DNA from: Polaribacter batillariae
Lineage (GTDB): Bacteria; Bacteroidota; Bacteroidia; Flavobacteriales; Flavobacteriaceae
DNA: 64,000 nt
NCBI RefSeq assembly: GCF_017498485.1
Contig: NZ_CP071795.1
Span: 2,914,001-2,978,000 of the forward strand
Direction: 5' to 3'
Part shown: in pieces, positions 56,078-64,000 of the stretch
Layout of the letters: every line of letters begins with the position of its first letter
Numbering within the stretch: position 1 is the stretch's first letter
Program-made: the position numbers and the translations under genes
Notes under the pieces: generated by a model
What the model was told of the DNA's origin: nothing
What the model saw: only the letters and a program-made list of their open reading frames with translations
Database searches by the model: none

Positions 56078-57070
56078 ATGAAAAAAATAGTAACCTTAGT
56101 TTTAGCTTTAGTATTTTTTACTTCTTGTAATGTTTCTAAGAAAGCAACCCCAAAAACAAATAGTTCTAAATCTGCAGATGCTACCGTTTTTATAGACTCT
56201 AATTTGGTTAGAAAGCATTTATATACTTTGGCTTCCGACGATATGGAAGGAAGAAAAACTGGAACTCCAGGCATAGAAAAAGCCGCGGTTTATATAGAAA
56301 ATGAGTTTCAAAAATTAGGTTTATCTACGTTTGGAGACTTAGAAAATTACAGGCAAACGTTTACTTTTAAAAACAGAAGAACTGGAAAAGATATTACAAC
56401 ATGCAACATAATTGGTGTTTTAGAAGGAAAAAGTAAAAAAAACGAATATGTAATTGTTTCTGCACATTACGATCACTTAGGAGTGAAAAAGAGTGGAGAA
56501 GGAGACTTAATTTATAATGGTGCAAACGACGATGCTTCTGGGGTTACTGGTGTTTTGGCTTTGGCAAAATATTTTAAAGAAGTTGGTAACGAAAGAACGA
56601 TTGTTTTTGTTGCTTTTACTGCAGAAGAAATGGGTTTAATTGGTTCTACACATTTTGGAAAAGGTATTGATGCCAGCAAATTTGTTGCAGGAATTAATTT
56701 AGAGATGATAGGAAAAACGCCAAGTTTTGGACCAAACACAGCTTGGTTAACTGGTTTTGAAAGAAGTGATTTTGGAAAAATTATTCAAAAGAATTTAGAA
56801 GGAACAGGGTATCAATTATTTCCAGACCCTTATAAAAAATACAATTTATTTTTTAGATCCGATAACGCTTCTTTGGCACGTTTAGGGGTTCCATCGCATA
56901 CTTTTTCGACAACGCCTATTGATGTAGATAAAGATTATCACCAGGTTTCAGATGAAGCAGAAACTTTGAATATGACAGTAATTACACAAACCATACAAGC
57001 AGTTGCGAAAGGAACTGAAAGTATTATTAATGGAAAAGATACACCAACAAGAGTTGTAATTAAAAAATAA
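56078..57070 (+). CDS. M28 family metallopeptidase lipoprotein
   Basis: The start is set at the internal Met of MKKIVTLVLALVFFTSCNVS, a good lipoprotein signal (lipobox FTSC); the longer frame from 55982 adds an unlikely leader. About 330 residues. Zinc-site motifs of M28 are present: VSAHYDHLGV, NGANDDASGVTGV, FTAEEMGLIGSTHFG, and FRSDNASLARLGVPSHTFS, so it should be catalytically competent. It probably cleaves peptides in the periplasm or at the surface. It is co-transcribed with the DUF4136 lipoprotein two bases downstream. Confidence 0.87.
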   Translation: MKKIVTLVLALVFFTSCNVSKKATPKTNSSKSADATVFIDSNLVRKHLYTLASDDMEGRKTGTPGIEKAAVYIENEFQKLGLSTFGDLENYRQTFTFKNRRTGKDITTCNIIGVLEGKSKKNEYVIVSAHYDHLGVKKSGEGDLIYNGANDDASGVTGVLALAKYFKEVGNERTIVFVAFTAEEMGLIGSTHFGKGIDASKFVAGINLEMIGKTPSFGPNTAWLTGFERSDFGKIIQKNLEGTGYQLFPDPYKKYNLFFRSDNASLARLGVPSHTFSTTPIDVDKDYHQVSDEAETLNMTVITQTIQAVAKGTESIINGKDTPTRVVIKK

Positions 57071-57072
57071 CA

Positions 57073-57588
57073 ATGAAAGCTGTAAAATATTTCTTTTTGT
57101 TATTGTTGATGAGTTGCGGAACTTCTAAAGTTATTTATGATTATGATAAAAAAATAGATTTCTCTCAATTTAAAAGTTTTCATTTTTTTGAAGATGTTGG
57201 CAATGGCTTAAATGAGTTTGATGTAAAAAGAGCAACTGCAATTTTAGAAAGTGAATTATCGAAATTGGGTTTAACAAAAGTTGAAAATCCAGATTTTTTT
57301 ATCAATATAAAAGCAAAAGTTACAGAGGCGCAAAATAGAAATACTATTGGCATTGGTATTGGCAGTGGAGGTAGAAATGGCGGATTTGGTATCTCTGGAG
57401 GTATTCCAATTGGTGGGAAAAAACTAAATGAAGAAATTATTATTGAATTTGTAAATGCAACAACCAACGAGCTTTTTTGGGAAGCTTCTTTAATTTCAAC
57501 CATAAAAGAAAGCAGAAAACCAGAAGAAAGAGAGTTGTATTTATCGAAGGCAATTCAGAAAATTTTAGCAAAATATCCGCCAAAATAA
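57073..57588 (+). CDS. DUF4136 lipoprotein
   Basis: A 171-residue lipoprotein (lipobox LMSC) with the DUF4136 core: YDKKIDFSQFKSFHFF at the start, a glycine-rich loop (GIGIGSGGRNGGFGISGGI), and FVNATTNELFWEASL. The function is unknown; it is most likely lipid-anchored in the envelope. It follows the M28 peptidase gene by two bases. Confidence 0.82.
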   Translation: MKAVKYFFLLLLMSCGTSKVIYDYDKKIDFSQFKSFHFFEDVGNGLNEFDVKRATAILESELSKLGLTKVENPDFFINIKAKVTEAQNRNTIGIGIGSGGRNGGFGISGGIPIGGKKLNEEIIIEFVNATTNELFWEASLISTIKESRKPEERELYLSKAIQKILAKYPPK

Positions 57589-57611
57589 TAAATTGGTGTA
57601 AGCAAAAAAAA

Positions 57612-57810
57612 AAGAGGCTGTCTCAAAAGTAAATTTAATTGTCGTTTTGAGCATTACTAAAATCAAAATATATTTTGATTGAAAGTAGCTAACGAAGTTA
57701 TCGAAAAACATAAAACACTGAAATTCAATAAATAAGATTTCTCTATTACAGTCGAAATGACAAAATTACAGTCGAAATGACAAATTTTAATACTTTCGAG
57801 ACAGCCTCTT
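57612..57810. repeat. MITE-like element with 20-bp terminal inverted repeats
   Basis: AAGAGGCTGTCTCAAAAGTA at 57612-57631 and TACTTTCGAGACAGCCTCTT at 57791-57810 are inverted copies with one mismatch. The 199-base element has no coding frame and contains a direct repeat, CAGTCGAAATGACAAA, near its right end. Lack of a transposase and matching ends suggest a non-autonomous transposable element. As a hairpin it could also stop transcription between the convergent neighbours. Confidence 0.65.
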
Positions 57811-57830
57811 AGTGTTTTTAATAGTTATTC

Positions 57831-58310
57831 TTAAAATTGATATCTAATACTAAAAGCGATATCATTATCGTAATCGTTAAAATTGTTTCCAAAACCAAAT
57901 TCAGGTCTTAAATCTAAAGAAAGTAAAATTGGTGCAGTTGGAAAGTTGTACTCAATACCAATATCACCAGCAGCAAAAACAAATGTTTCAGAAAAATCGT
58001 TATTTCCTTTACCACTGTAGTTTCCTAAACCACCACCAACACCTGCGTACCAGTTAAACCCACCATCTATGTTCCAAACCCATTGGTAAATACCAGTAGC
58101 TTTAAAACCGTCGTAATTTTTGTTGTCTCTTAAACCTAAATCAATTTCTAATCGGTTATTACTTCCTAAGGCTCTTTGGTAAGAAATTTCTCCTCCAAAA
58201 CCATCGTTATCCCCGATACGTAAACCAATTGCGTTTTTAGAAATACTTTGTGCGTTTGCCGAAAATGCTCCAGCAACTAAAAGACCAATAATTAAAAGTG
58301 TTTTTTTCAT
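57831..58310 (-). CDS. small outer-membrane beta-barrel protein
   Basis: A 159-residue protein with a Sec signal (VAGAFSANAQ) and eight likely strands alternating in polarity (for example FGGEISYQRALG, NRLEIDLGLR and FNWYAGVGGGLGNY); the C-terminus ends IAFSIRYQF, the outer-membrane sorting pattern. It is probably an eight-stranded OmpA/OmpW-like barrel. The ligand is unknown. Confidence 0.75.
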   Translation of the reverse strand: MKKTLLIIGLLVAGAFSANAQSISKNAIGLRIGDNDGFGGEISYQRALGSNNRLEIDLGLRDNKNYDGFKATGIYQWVWNIDGGFNWYAGVGGGLGNYSGKGNNDFSETFVFAAGDIGIEYNFPTAPILLSLDLRPEFGFGNNFNDYDNDIAFSIRYQF

Positions 58311-58403
58311 AATTTATATTTTATATGTGATTGAGCGACAAAAATAAACTTATTATTCAATAAAAATGAACTCATTTCAATGTTTCATTACTACAAATGA
58401 ATT

Positions 58404-61400
58404 TTATTTTTGAACGCTTATACGAACACCTTTAGAATGACTACTAAACTCAGGTGCGTACATGCTTTGTATAGTGGTAATTCCATTGCTAAAGTTACCA
58501 GCATTGTTTACTCTTACATCGTATTCGAAAACATACACTCCTTTTGGTAGCCTGTCAAAAAAGAAGTTGGTAGCTGCGTCTTTTGTACTTTCGTAATAGC
58601 CTAAATTATCTTGCCATTTGTATTTAGAAAGTACATTTATTGGCTCTACACCAGCAGCTCTCATGTCTTTCATATGAATAAATTCCATATTTCTATCCGA
58701 ACGCAATTCTATTCTTACAGTTATTAAATCACCTACTTCTAATTTGGTTTTATTTGTAATTTCTATCAATTTTTTTCCTGTGTTAGAATTTACTTTTTTA
58801 AAGAGTTTCTTGTTTAGTTTTAATGGAGTTTCTGCGGAAGTAATTTTATCTAAATCCTCAAAATACTGCCAATATAAGCCTCCCCAAGCTATTCCGTTTC
58901 CTTTTTTGTTAATAGTAACTTCGCACATTTCAGGCGTAATTTCTTCACCATTCCACGAAGTTTTAAAATAACCAGTTCCAGCTTCTACTTTTGCATCGTC
59001 CATTTTTGTTGGGTCAATCGTTTTATTACCGACTTTAATGGCTGCCATTTCGGTTACTGACACCCAATCACTTCCATTTAACAACAACGCATAAACAGCT
59101 TCTGTAGTTGCTTTTGTGGTTTTCCAACGATTCGTTTGCTTATTTTTTAGCAACCAAATTTTTAAGTTATCAATATTATGGAGATTTCTCGTCGCACTTT
59201 TAGGCTCTGTCGAAATGACACCAGCTTCAGAAAACACTTCAATCATTAACGCTTGTGTTTCCACAGGCGCTTGATAATAGTAGTAACCAGCAGTGTTTTC
59301 TTTCCAATACATGCCTAATTCGTTGGAAGTAATGCTTGTTTCTTTTAAAGAAGCCAAAATTTTGCTAGAAGCTATTTTTTTATCATTTCTAAAAAGTGAT
59401 AGTGCAATTTGCCCTTTTGCATATAAATTATAGTCTTTCCAATATTTTACAGACTGATTTATATAATAGTCGTTCGCTTTTTTAGTATTCGAATTCATAG
59501 AAATAGCATCATAAAAACTTCTCATATACAAATACTGAATCGTAAAATAACTCAAATGATTCTTTGCTAAATAGGCATTGTATTGTTTTTCTCCTTCTTT
59601 TTTCGTTTTAGCTTTCTGTCTAATGATATCTGCTCTTTCCAACAATTTTTTATAATTCTCTAAAAGCTCTTTATCTAAAAATAAAACGGCCTTTTCAATC
59701 ATTTTTTGGGTGGAAGCATTAAAATTGGTAACGCCTAATTTTTGCAAATGCCCAAAACCTGAAGCAATGTGTTGTGTGATGTAAGTGTTTTCGTATCTGC
59801 TTCCTTTAAACCAAGGAAATCCGCCAGAATTCATTTGAATGTCTTGTAATTTATTGAGGGCTTTTTCCTGCTCGTTCTTCATTTTATTCAAGTCGAATAA
59901 CAATGCAATTCGTTTCTTTTGTTCGGTTTCTGACTGCGCATCTCTTAACCACGGTGTTTCTTGAATAATTAATGATTTTAACGCTTGATTTTTCTCTAAA
60001 TTAGACAACAAAGCATCCGAGTTTTTCCAAGCATTAAAAACTTCCTGTATTCGTGGGTTCGAATTTGCCACAAAACTCGCCAAGGTATTTGCGTAATATC
60101 TCGAAAATGTTTGCTCTGCACATTCGTAAGGATATTCCATTAAATAAGGCAAAGATTGTATCGCATACCAAACAGGATTCGAAGTAAATTCTAGCGTTAA
60201 TTTGTGGTTTTTTAAGGTTGATGATGCATTTTTCTTTAATTTATCTAACGTAAATGTTTTGGTTTGGTTCGCGCGAATCCACATAGGAAGCGTTTCTGTA
60301 ACCAACATTCTGTTCGATAAAACAGGTAAAACATTTTGTTCTCCGTCAGAAAAATCGCCTGCTTTTGCCACCATTTTATATTGAACTGCTTGTGCAGTTT
60401 CCGGAATTGATAAATTCCAAGAAACACTAGTATTTCCATCTTTATCGACTGTAAATTTTTTATTGGAATTTGTATTTTTTAATTCAATATTTATGTCTTT
60501 TCCAGTAATGGCATCTGTTAAGATTAATTTTGCAAAACCAGACAGTTTGTTATTGGTAAGATTTGTAATTTTTGCAGATAAAGTAATTTTATCTCCTTCA
60601 CGTAAAAAACGGGGTGCATTGGGTACCAGCATTAACTCTTTTTGAGTAACTGTTTGCATGGTTTTTGTCGCCCATTTTAATCCTTTTGTATGGGCTAATA
60701 ATTGCAATTTCCATCTTGTTAAAGCTTCTGGCATGGTAAATGTAAAACTCACTTTTCCGTTTTTATTGGTTCTTAATTGCGGATAAAAGAAAGCGGTTTC
60801 GTTAAAATTGGTTCTTGCTTTTACTTGCGATAATCGATTATTAATGGCGTTTTTAGTGGTGATAATTACCACTCCATTTGTACCTTTTTCTCCATAAAGC
60901 GAAGTGGCTTCAGCATTTTTTAAAACATTTATTTCTGCAATATCTGCAGGGTTTAATTTCTTAACATCTTCTGCAAAAATTTCTTTTCCATCAACAATAT
61001 ATAAAGGAGTTTTACCATCAGAAATAGTAAATAAGCCTCTTATTTTAGAATTTTCTGATACAGTTACACCCGCAACTTTTTCTTCAAGAAGAGAAGAACC
61101 CATTTCTACATTTTCTGTTTCAACCTTCATCATAGAAACAGCGCTTGTAGCCGATTTTATTTTTTGACTTCCATAACCTGTTACAACAACTTCGTCTAAA
61201 GCACTTTCGTCTGGGGTTAATTTAATATCTAAATTTTTGTAATTATTTACCGTAATTTCTTCAGTTTTATAGCCTAAATAACTAAAAATTAAAACATCTC
61301 CTTTTTTAATTTTTAGAGAATAATTTCCGTCAAAATCGGTTTCTGTTCCAAAAGTCGTGCCTTTAATTATAATTGAAGCTCCAGGCAATGGTTCTCCATT

Positions 61401-64000
61401 TTCGTTTGCAACAAAACCACTTACAATTCCATCAAAATTTTTTCTAGAACTTTTTAACTTTCTTTCAATTTGTCGTAAATAACTTCTACTTAACCAATTA
61501 TTGTTATTTAAACTAAAGCCAAACCAGTTATAACTTGTGTAACTAATATTTGGAAAACCATAATATGGCCTGTTATTGTTCTGAATATTAAAATTATTAA
61601 CTCCAAAACTATAATTTGCCGAACTTGTTTGATACGAATAATATGTTTGCTTTGGAGTAATCGGATTAAAAAACCAGTTATGAGGCTTAAATTGATCTAA
61701 AGAAGCATCGTACATAGAGGCTAAAACTTCAGATGCGACTGCATTATTTTTATCGTCTTTAATGGTAAAACTCCAAGTTTGTTCTGCTCCAGGTTGTAGC
61801 TTGTCTCTAAAAATATTGGTTTCAATTTTTATGTTTTTTAGTACTTCAGTAACATTAACTAACAAATTTCCACTTTCGAAATAATTGTAATTTACAAAGT
61901 GATATTTAATAGCAAAACCGCCAAGATCTTCTTTTTCTACAGGAATTTTTAAGGTTTTTATGCTGTTGTTTAAATGCATTAAATGTGTTTTTACAATTTT
62001 ATGATGCTTTTCAATTTGAACCACAACTGTAATGTCTTTTGAAGCAGAGCCTACTTGAAGCAATACTTCGTCTCCGGTTTTATAAATCGTTTTATCGGTT
62101 TTTATAACGAATAATTTATTGTCGGCTACTTTTTTATCATCATTAGAAAAGATTGAAAACTTTTTTTCGTCTTTTACTGTTTGTCCGAATTTGTCTTCAC
62201 TTTCTAAAACAGCCATATATTTTCCAGAAACCCATTTATTTATATTTTTTAAGCTGATTTCTTTCTCGTTTTCAGTATTAAAATTAGTGCTAAAAACAAG
62301 TTGTCCTTTTTTCCAATTTTTCTCTTCCATTTCTTCTTTAGAATATGCTTCATTTGGAAATAATTTTCGAAAGGTATTTTCAGAAATATCTTGATAAAAT
62401 GGAACATTCCAAGGTCTTTGCCTTTGCACGCTTTTGGGTGCTTGTAATTTGTATATTTTAAGGGTTCCTTTTGCAGGTACAAATTCGCCATTCAAGTTTT
62501 TTGTTTCGATGGTTAATTTGTTTTCTGGTAAATTTTTATTTAACTGATCTTCCATAGAAATTGTAGCTAATAAAGCATGATACCCAACTTTTACAATGCT
62601 TGTTGCACTGCGAGTTTCGCCATTTACGTCAGTTACATCTGCTGTAATTTCGTAAGTAAAAACGGGTAAATTTTCTTTGGAGATACTTTCGTCTGCCAAA
62701 GCTTTAAATTGTATGGAAAAATTTCCAGAAGTATTGGTAGTGGTTTCTCCATTTGTAATTTCTTGTGAAGACGAAGTTGGTCTTGGTCTGTGCCAATAAT
62801 ACCAATTTGGATATTGTACTTTTCGATGCACTCTGTAAACCACTTTTGCATCTGTAATTGTGGCTCCAGAAAATGCTTTGGCAAATCCGTTAATGGTTAC
62901 AGAATCGTTAATTTTAAAAGTTTCTGTTATAGGTTTAAAACCGGTTTCGAACTTTGGTCTTTTGTATTCTTCGACAGAAATAGTAATGGAATTTTGATAG
63001 TCGAATCTGTAATACTCATTACTATCTTCTTCTAAACTTTCGTCAACAGAAATGCTAAAATTTCCTGTTAGCCCATTGTTTGGTAAGATAAATTCACCAG
63101 CAATAGTACCAAATTCATTCAGTTTTAAATTCAACTTTTTTACTTCTTGATTATTTACATCCTTTAAAACAATTTTTACAAACTCATTTTTATAAATTTC
63201 AGATTTTTCTCCCTGTTTTTTAAGAACAATTGCTTTAAAATAAACTGTTTGTCCAGGTCTATAAATGCTTCTATCAGTAAAAATAAAGGGTTTTATAAAT
63301 GTTTTCGCTGTCTGATTATTATAATTCCTATCATTTTCTCGTAAATACTGATTCCCAAAAGTGGCAATATCATTTTTTGTTTTTACAGAAATTTCTACAT
63401 TTTGATAGTAATTATAACTTTTAAATGAAGCAAACCCATTTTTATCTGTTATGAGTTTTTTATTGATATGAGCACCTCTTTGCCTTTTTTCGTTCTCTAA
63501 ATGAATCTCAGCATTTTTAATTGGTTCTCCATGATTTCTGTCTACAATTTGGTAATTATGAGTATTGTTAAACGTATTCTGAACCAACGTTAAATTTGTA
63601 GCCTGAATTGTAGTTGTTCCAAAAATGTTGTTTTTACTCAATTCTTTTTCTTCGGAAGCGACTACTAAATAAATTCCGTTTTTTAATTTCGGTACAATAA
63701 CTTCTGTAGTGTGTTGTAAATAATCGTTTTCGTTTCTTAGGCTGTTATTCCAATTTTCAGATGATTTTAATTTGTTGATAAAAGCTATTTTATCTTCACT
63801 TTTATAGGTTTTATTTAATTTGAGAATATCATTTTTACTTATTTTATAAATAGAAAAATAAAGTGTATCAATATTTTTATAATCAATTTCTAACCTCGAA
63901 TTTTTATCAATAGGAATGTATTTTTCAGCACGAATACGAATTGTTTTTTCTTCGATTTGAGCTTTTAAAACCTTGCATTTTTTTGCTCCTAAACTTTCTG
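58404..64000 (-). CDS. alpha-2-macroglobulin family protein with embedded carboxypeptidase-like and TonB-plug region, 5' end beyond the window
   Basis: The frame is open from 58404 to the right edge; the apparent start at 63641 is a TTG inside the gene, since upstream codons continue in the same style (KNGIYLVVAS, then IRAEKYIPIDKN). More than 1860 residues are seen. MG2-like beta domains come first, with the family marker FTDRSIYRPGQTVYFKAI. A carboxypeptidase-regulatory-like domain (VSGFVANENGEPLPGASIII) and a TonB-plug-like region (LDEVVVTGYGSQKIKS, YIVDGKEI, LYGEKGTNGVVIITTK) follow. Then come the A2M domain and the thioester motif YECAEQTFSRYY. It likely works as a surface or periplasmic protease trap; the plug suggests contact with a TonB barrel. 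Confidence 0.88.
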   Translation of the reverse strand, partial: ESLGAKKCKVLKAQIEEKTIRIRAEKYIPIDKNSRLEIDYKNIDTLYFSIYKISKNDILKLNKTYKSEDKIAFINKLKSSENWNNSLRNENDYLQHTTEVIVPKLKNGIYLVVASEEKELSKNNIFGTTTIQATNLTLVQNTFNNTHNYQIVDRNHGEPIKNAEIHLENEKRQRGAHINKKLITDKNGFASFKSYNYYQNVEISVKTKNDIATFGNQYLRENDRNYNNQTAKTFIKPFIFTDRSIYRPGQTVYFKAIVLKKQGEKSEIYKNEFVKIVLKDVNNQEVKKLNLKLNEFGTIAGEFILPNNGLTGNFSISVDESLEEDSNEYYRFDYQNSITISVEEYKRPKFETGFKPITETFKINDSVTINGFAKAFSGATITDAKVVYRVHRKVQYPNWYYWHRPRPTSSSQEITNGETTTNTSGNFSIQFKALADESISKENLPVFTYEITADVTDVNGETRSATSIVKVGYHALLATISMEDQLNKNLPENKLTIETKNLNGEFVPAKGTLKIYKLQAPKSVQRQRPWNVPFYQDISENTFRKLFPNEAYSKEEMEEKNWKKGQLVFSTNFNTENEKEISLKNINKWVSGKYMAVLESEDKFGQTVKDEKKFSIFSNDDKKVADNKLFVIKTDKTIYKTGDEVLLQVGSASKDITVVVQIEKHHKIVKTHLMHLNNSIKTLKIPVEKEDLGGFAIKYHFVNYNYFESGNLLVNVTEVLKNIKIETNIFRDKLQPGAEQTWSFTIKDDKNNAVASEVLASMYDASLDQFKPHNWFFNPITPKQTYYSYQTSSANYSFGVNNFNIQNNNRPYYGFPNISYTSYNWFGFSLNNNNWLSRSYLRQIERKLKSSRKNFDGIVSGFVANENGEPLPGASIIIKGTTFGTETDFDGNYSLKIKKGDVLIFSYLGYKTEEITVNNYKNLDIKLTPDESALDEVVVTGYGSQKIKSATSAVSMMKVETENVEMGSSLLEEKVAGVTVSENSKIRGLFTISDGKTPLYIVDGKEIFAEDVKKLNPADIAEINVLKNAEATSLYGEKGTNGVVIITTKNAINNRLSQVKARTNFNETAFFYPQLRTNKNGKVSFTFTMPEALTRWKLQLLAHTKGLKWATKTMQTVTQKELMLVPNAPRFLREGDKITLSAKITNLTNNKLSGFAKLILTDAITGKDINIELKNTNSNKKFTVDKDGNTSVSWNLSIPETAQAVQYKMVAKAGDFSDGEQNVLPVLSNRMLVTETLPMWIRANQTKTFTLDKLKKNASSTLKNHKLTLEFTSNPVWYAIQSLPYLMEYPYECAEQTFSRYYANTLASFVANSNPRIQEVFNAWKNSDALLSNLEKNQALKSLIIQETPWLRDAQSETEQKKRIALLFDLNKMKNEQEKALNKLQDIQMNSGGFPWFKGSRYENTYITQHIASGFGHLQKLGVTNFNASTQKMIEKAVLFLDKELLENYKKLLERADIIRQKAKTKKEGEKQYNAYLAKNHLSYFTIQYLYMRSFYDAISMNSNTKKANDYYINQSVKYWKDYNLYAKGQIALSLFRNDKKIASSKILASLKETSITSNELGMYWKENTAGYYYYQAPVETQALMIEVFSEAGVISTEPKSATRNLHNIDNLKIWLLKNKQTNRWKTTKATTEAVYALLLNGSDWVSVTEMAAIKVGNKTIDPTKMDDAKVEAGTGYFKTSWNGEEITPEMCEVTINKKGNGIAWGGLYWQYFEDLDKITSAETPLKLNKKLFKKVNSNTGKKLIEITNKTKLEVGDLITVRIELRSDRNMEFIHMKDMRAAGVEPINVLSKYKWQDNLGYYESTKDAATNFFFDRLPKGVYVFEYDVRVNNAGNFSNGITTIQSMYAPEFSSHSKGVRISVQK

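Noticed and set aside
63642..64000. TTG at 63641 as the start of the A2M protein
   Set aside because: The same frame remains open to the window edge and codes for A2M-like sequence, so the gene starts outside the window.

Overview
The window comes from a low-GC member of the Bacteroidota, most likely a marine Flavobacteriia of the Polaribacter/Tenacibaculum kind. Support for this includes TAnnTTTG-type promoters, many lipoproteins with short lipoboxes, TonB-plug and A2M proteins, a kdsA gene, and a tmRNA whose tag ends in YALAA. No rRNA, tRNA or CRISPR array was recognised.

Layout. 1-2.6 kb: a small membrane/TPR gene, a broken IS630-type insertion sequence and an unidentified Cys-rich gene. 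2.7-12.6 kb (minus strand): an amidohydrolase/DoxX/M28 peptidase operon, a TPR plus LAS-type metallopeptidase pair, and an outer-membrane barrel with a 1011-residue TPR lipid-side or periplasmic partner. 12.7-18.0 kb: ftsE followed by a GT2 and a 2OG-Fe(II) oxygenase in one operon, facing a GT4 and a LytS/LytTR two-component pair.

18.1-42.8 kb (plus strand) is the centrepiece, a compact glycan-degradation locus of 13 genes. It holds three GH92 alpha-mannosidases, a GH125 exo-alpha-1,6-mannosidase, a cytoplasmic GH130 next to a sodium:solute symporter, a GH2 beta-galactosidase, a GH20 beta-hexosaminidase, two GH29 alpha-fucosidases, a CBM9-like lipoprotein, a GHL10-type lipoprotein and an 814-residue lipoprotein of no recognised family. 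Together they read as a dismantling line for N-glycans: terminal Gal, GlcNAc and Fuc are removed, the mannose arms are trimmed, and the core Man-beta-1,4-GlcNAc is imported and phosphorolysed. No SusC/SusD pair is present, and the symporter gene carries a one-base frameshift near its end.

42.9-45.2 kb is a 2.3-kb segment flanked by 15-bp direct repeats of the 3' end of the tmRNA gene (ssrA, minus strand, 45.2-45.6 kb). It therefore looks like a decayed island integrated at ssrA; it carries a Fic/XRE pair, a transposase scrap and an orphan gene. Upstream of ssrA is a small structured RNA with a textbook promoter, and a second copy of the same RNA family lies at 54.95-55.07 kb.

46-64 kb holds housekeeping and membrane genes: a saccharopine-dehydrogenase-like enzyme, several DUF genes, creD and neighbours under a small winged-helix regulator with a twin operator, a DUF1801 gene, a six-copy 181-bp tandem array, a transglutaminase-like protein, kdsA, an M28 peptidase, a DUF4136 lipoprotein, a MITE-like element, a small barrel protein and a very long alpha-2-macroglobulin-like protein with an embedded TonB-plug region that runs off the right edge.
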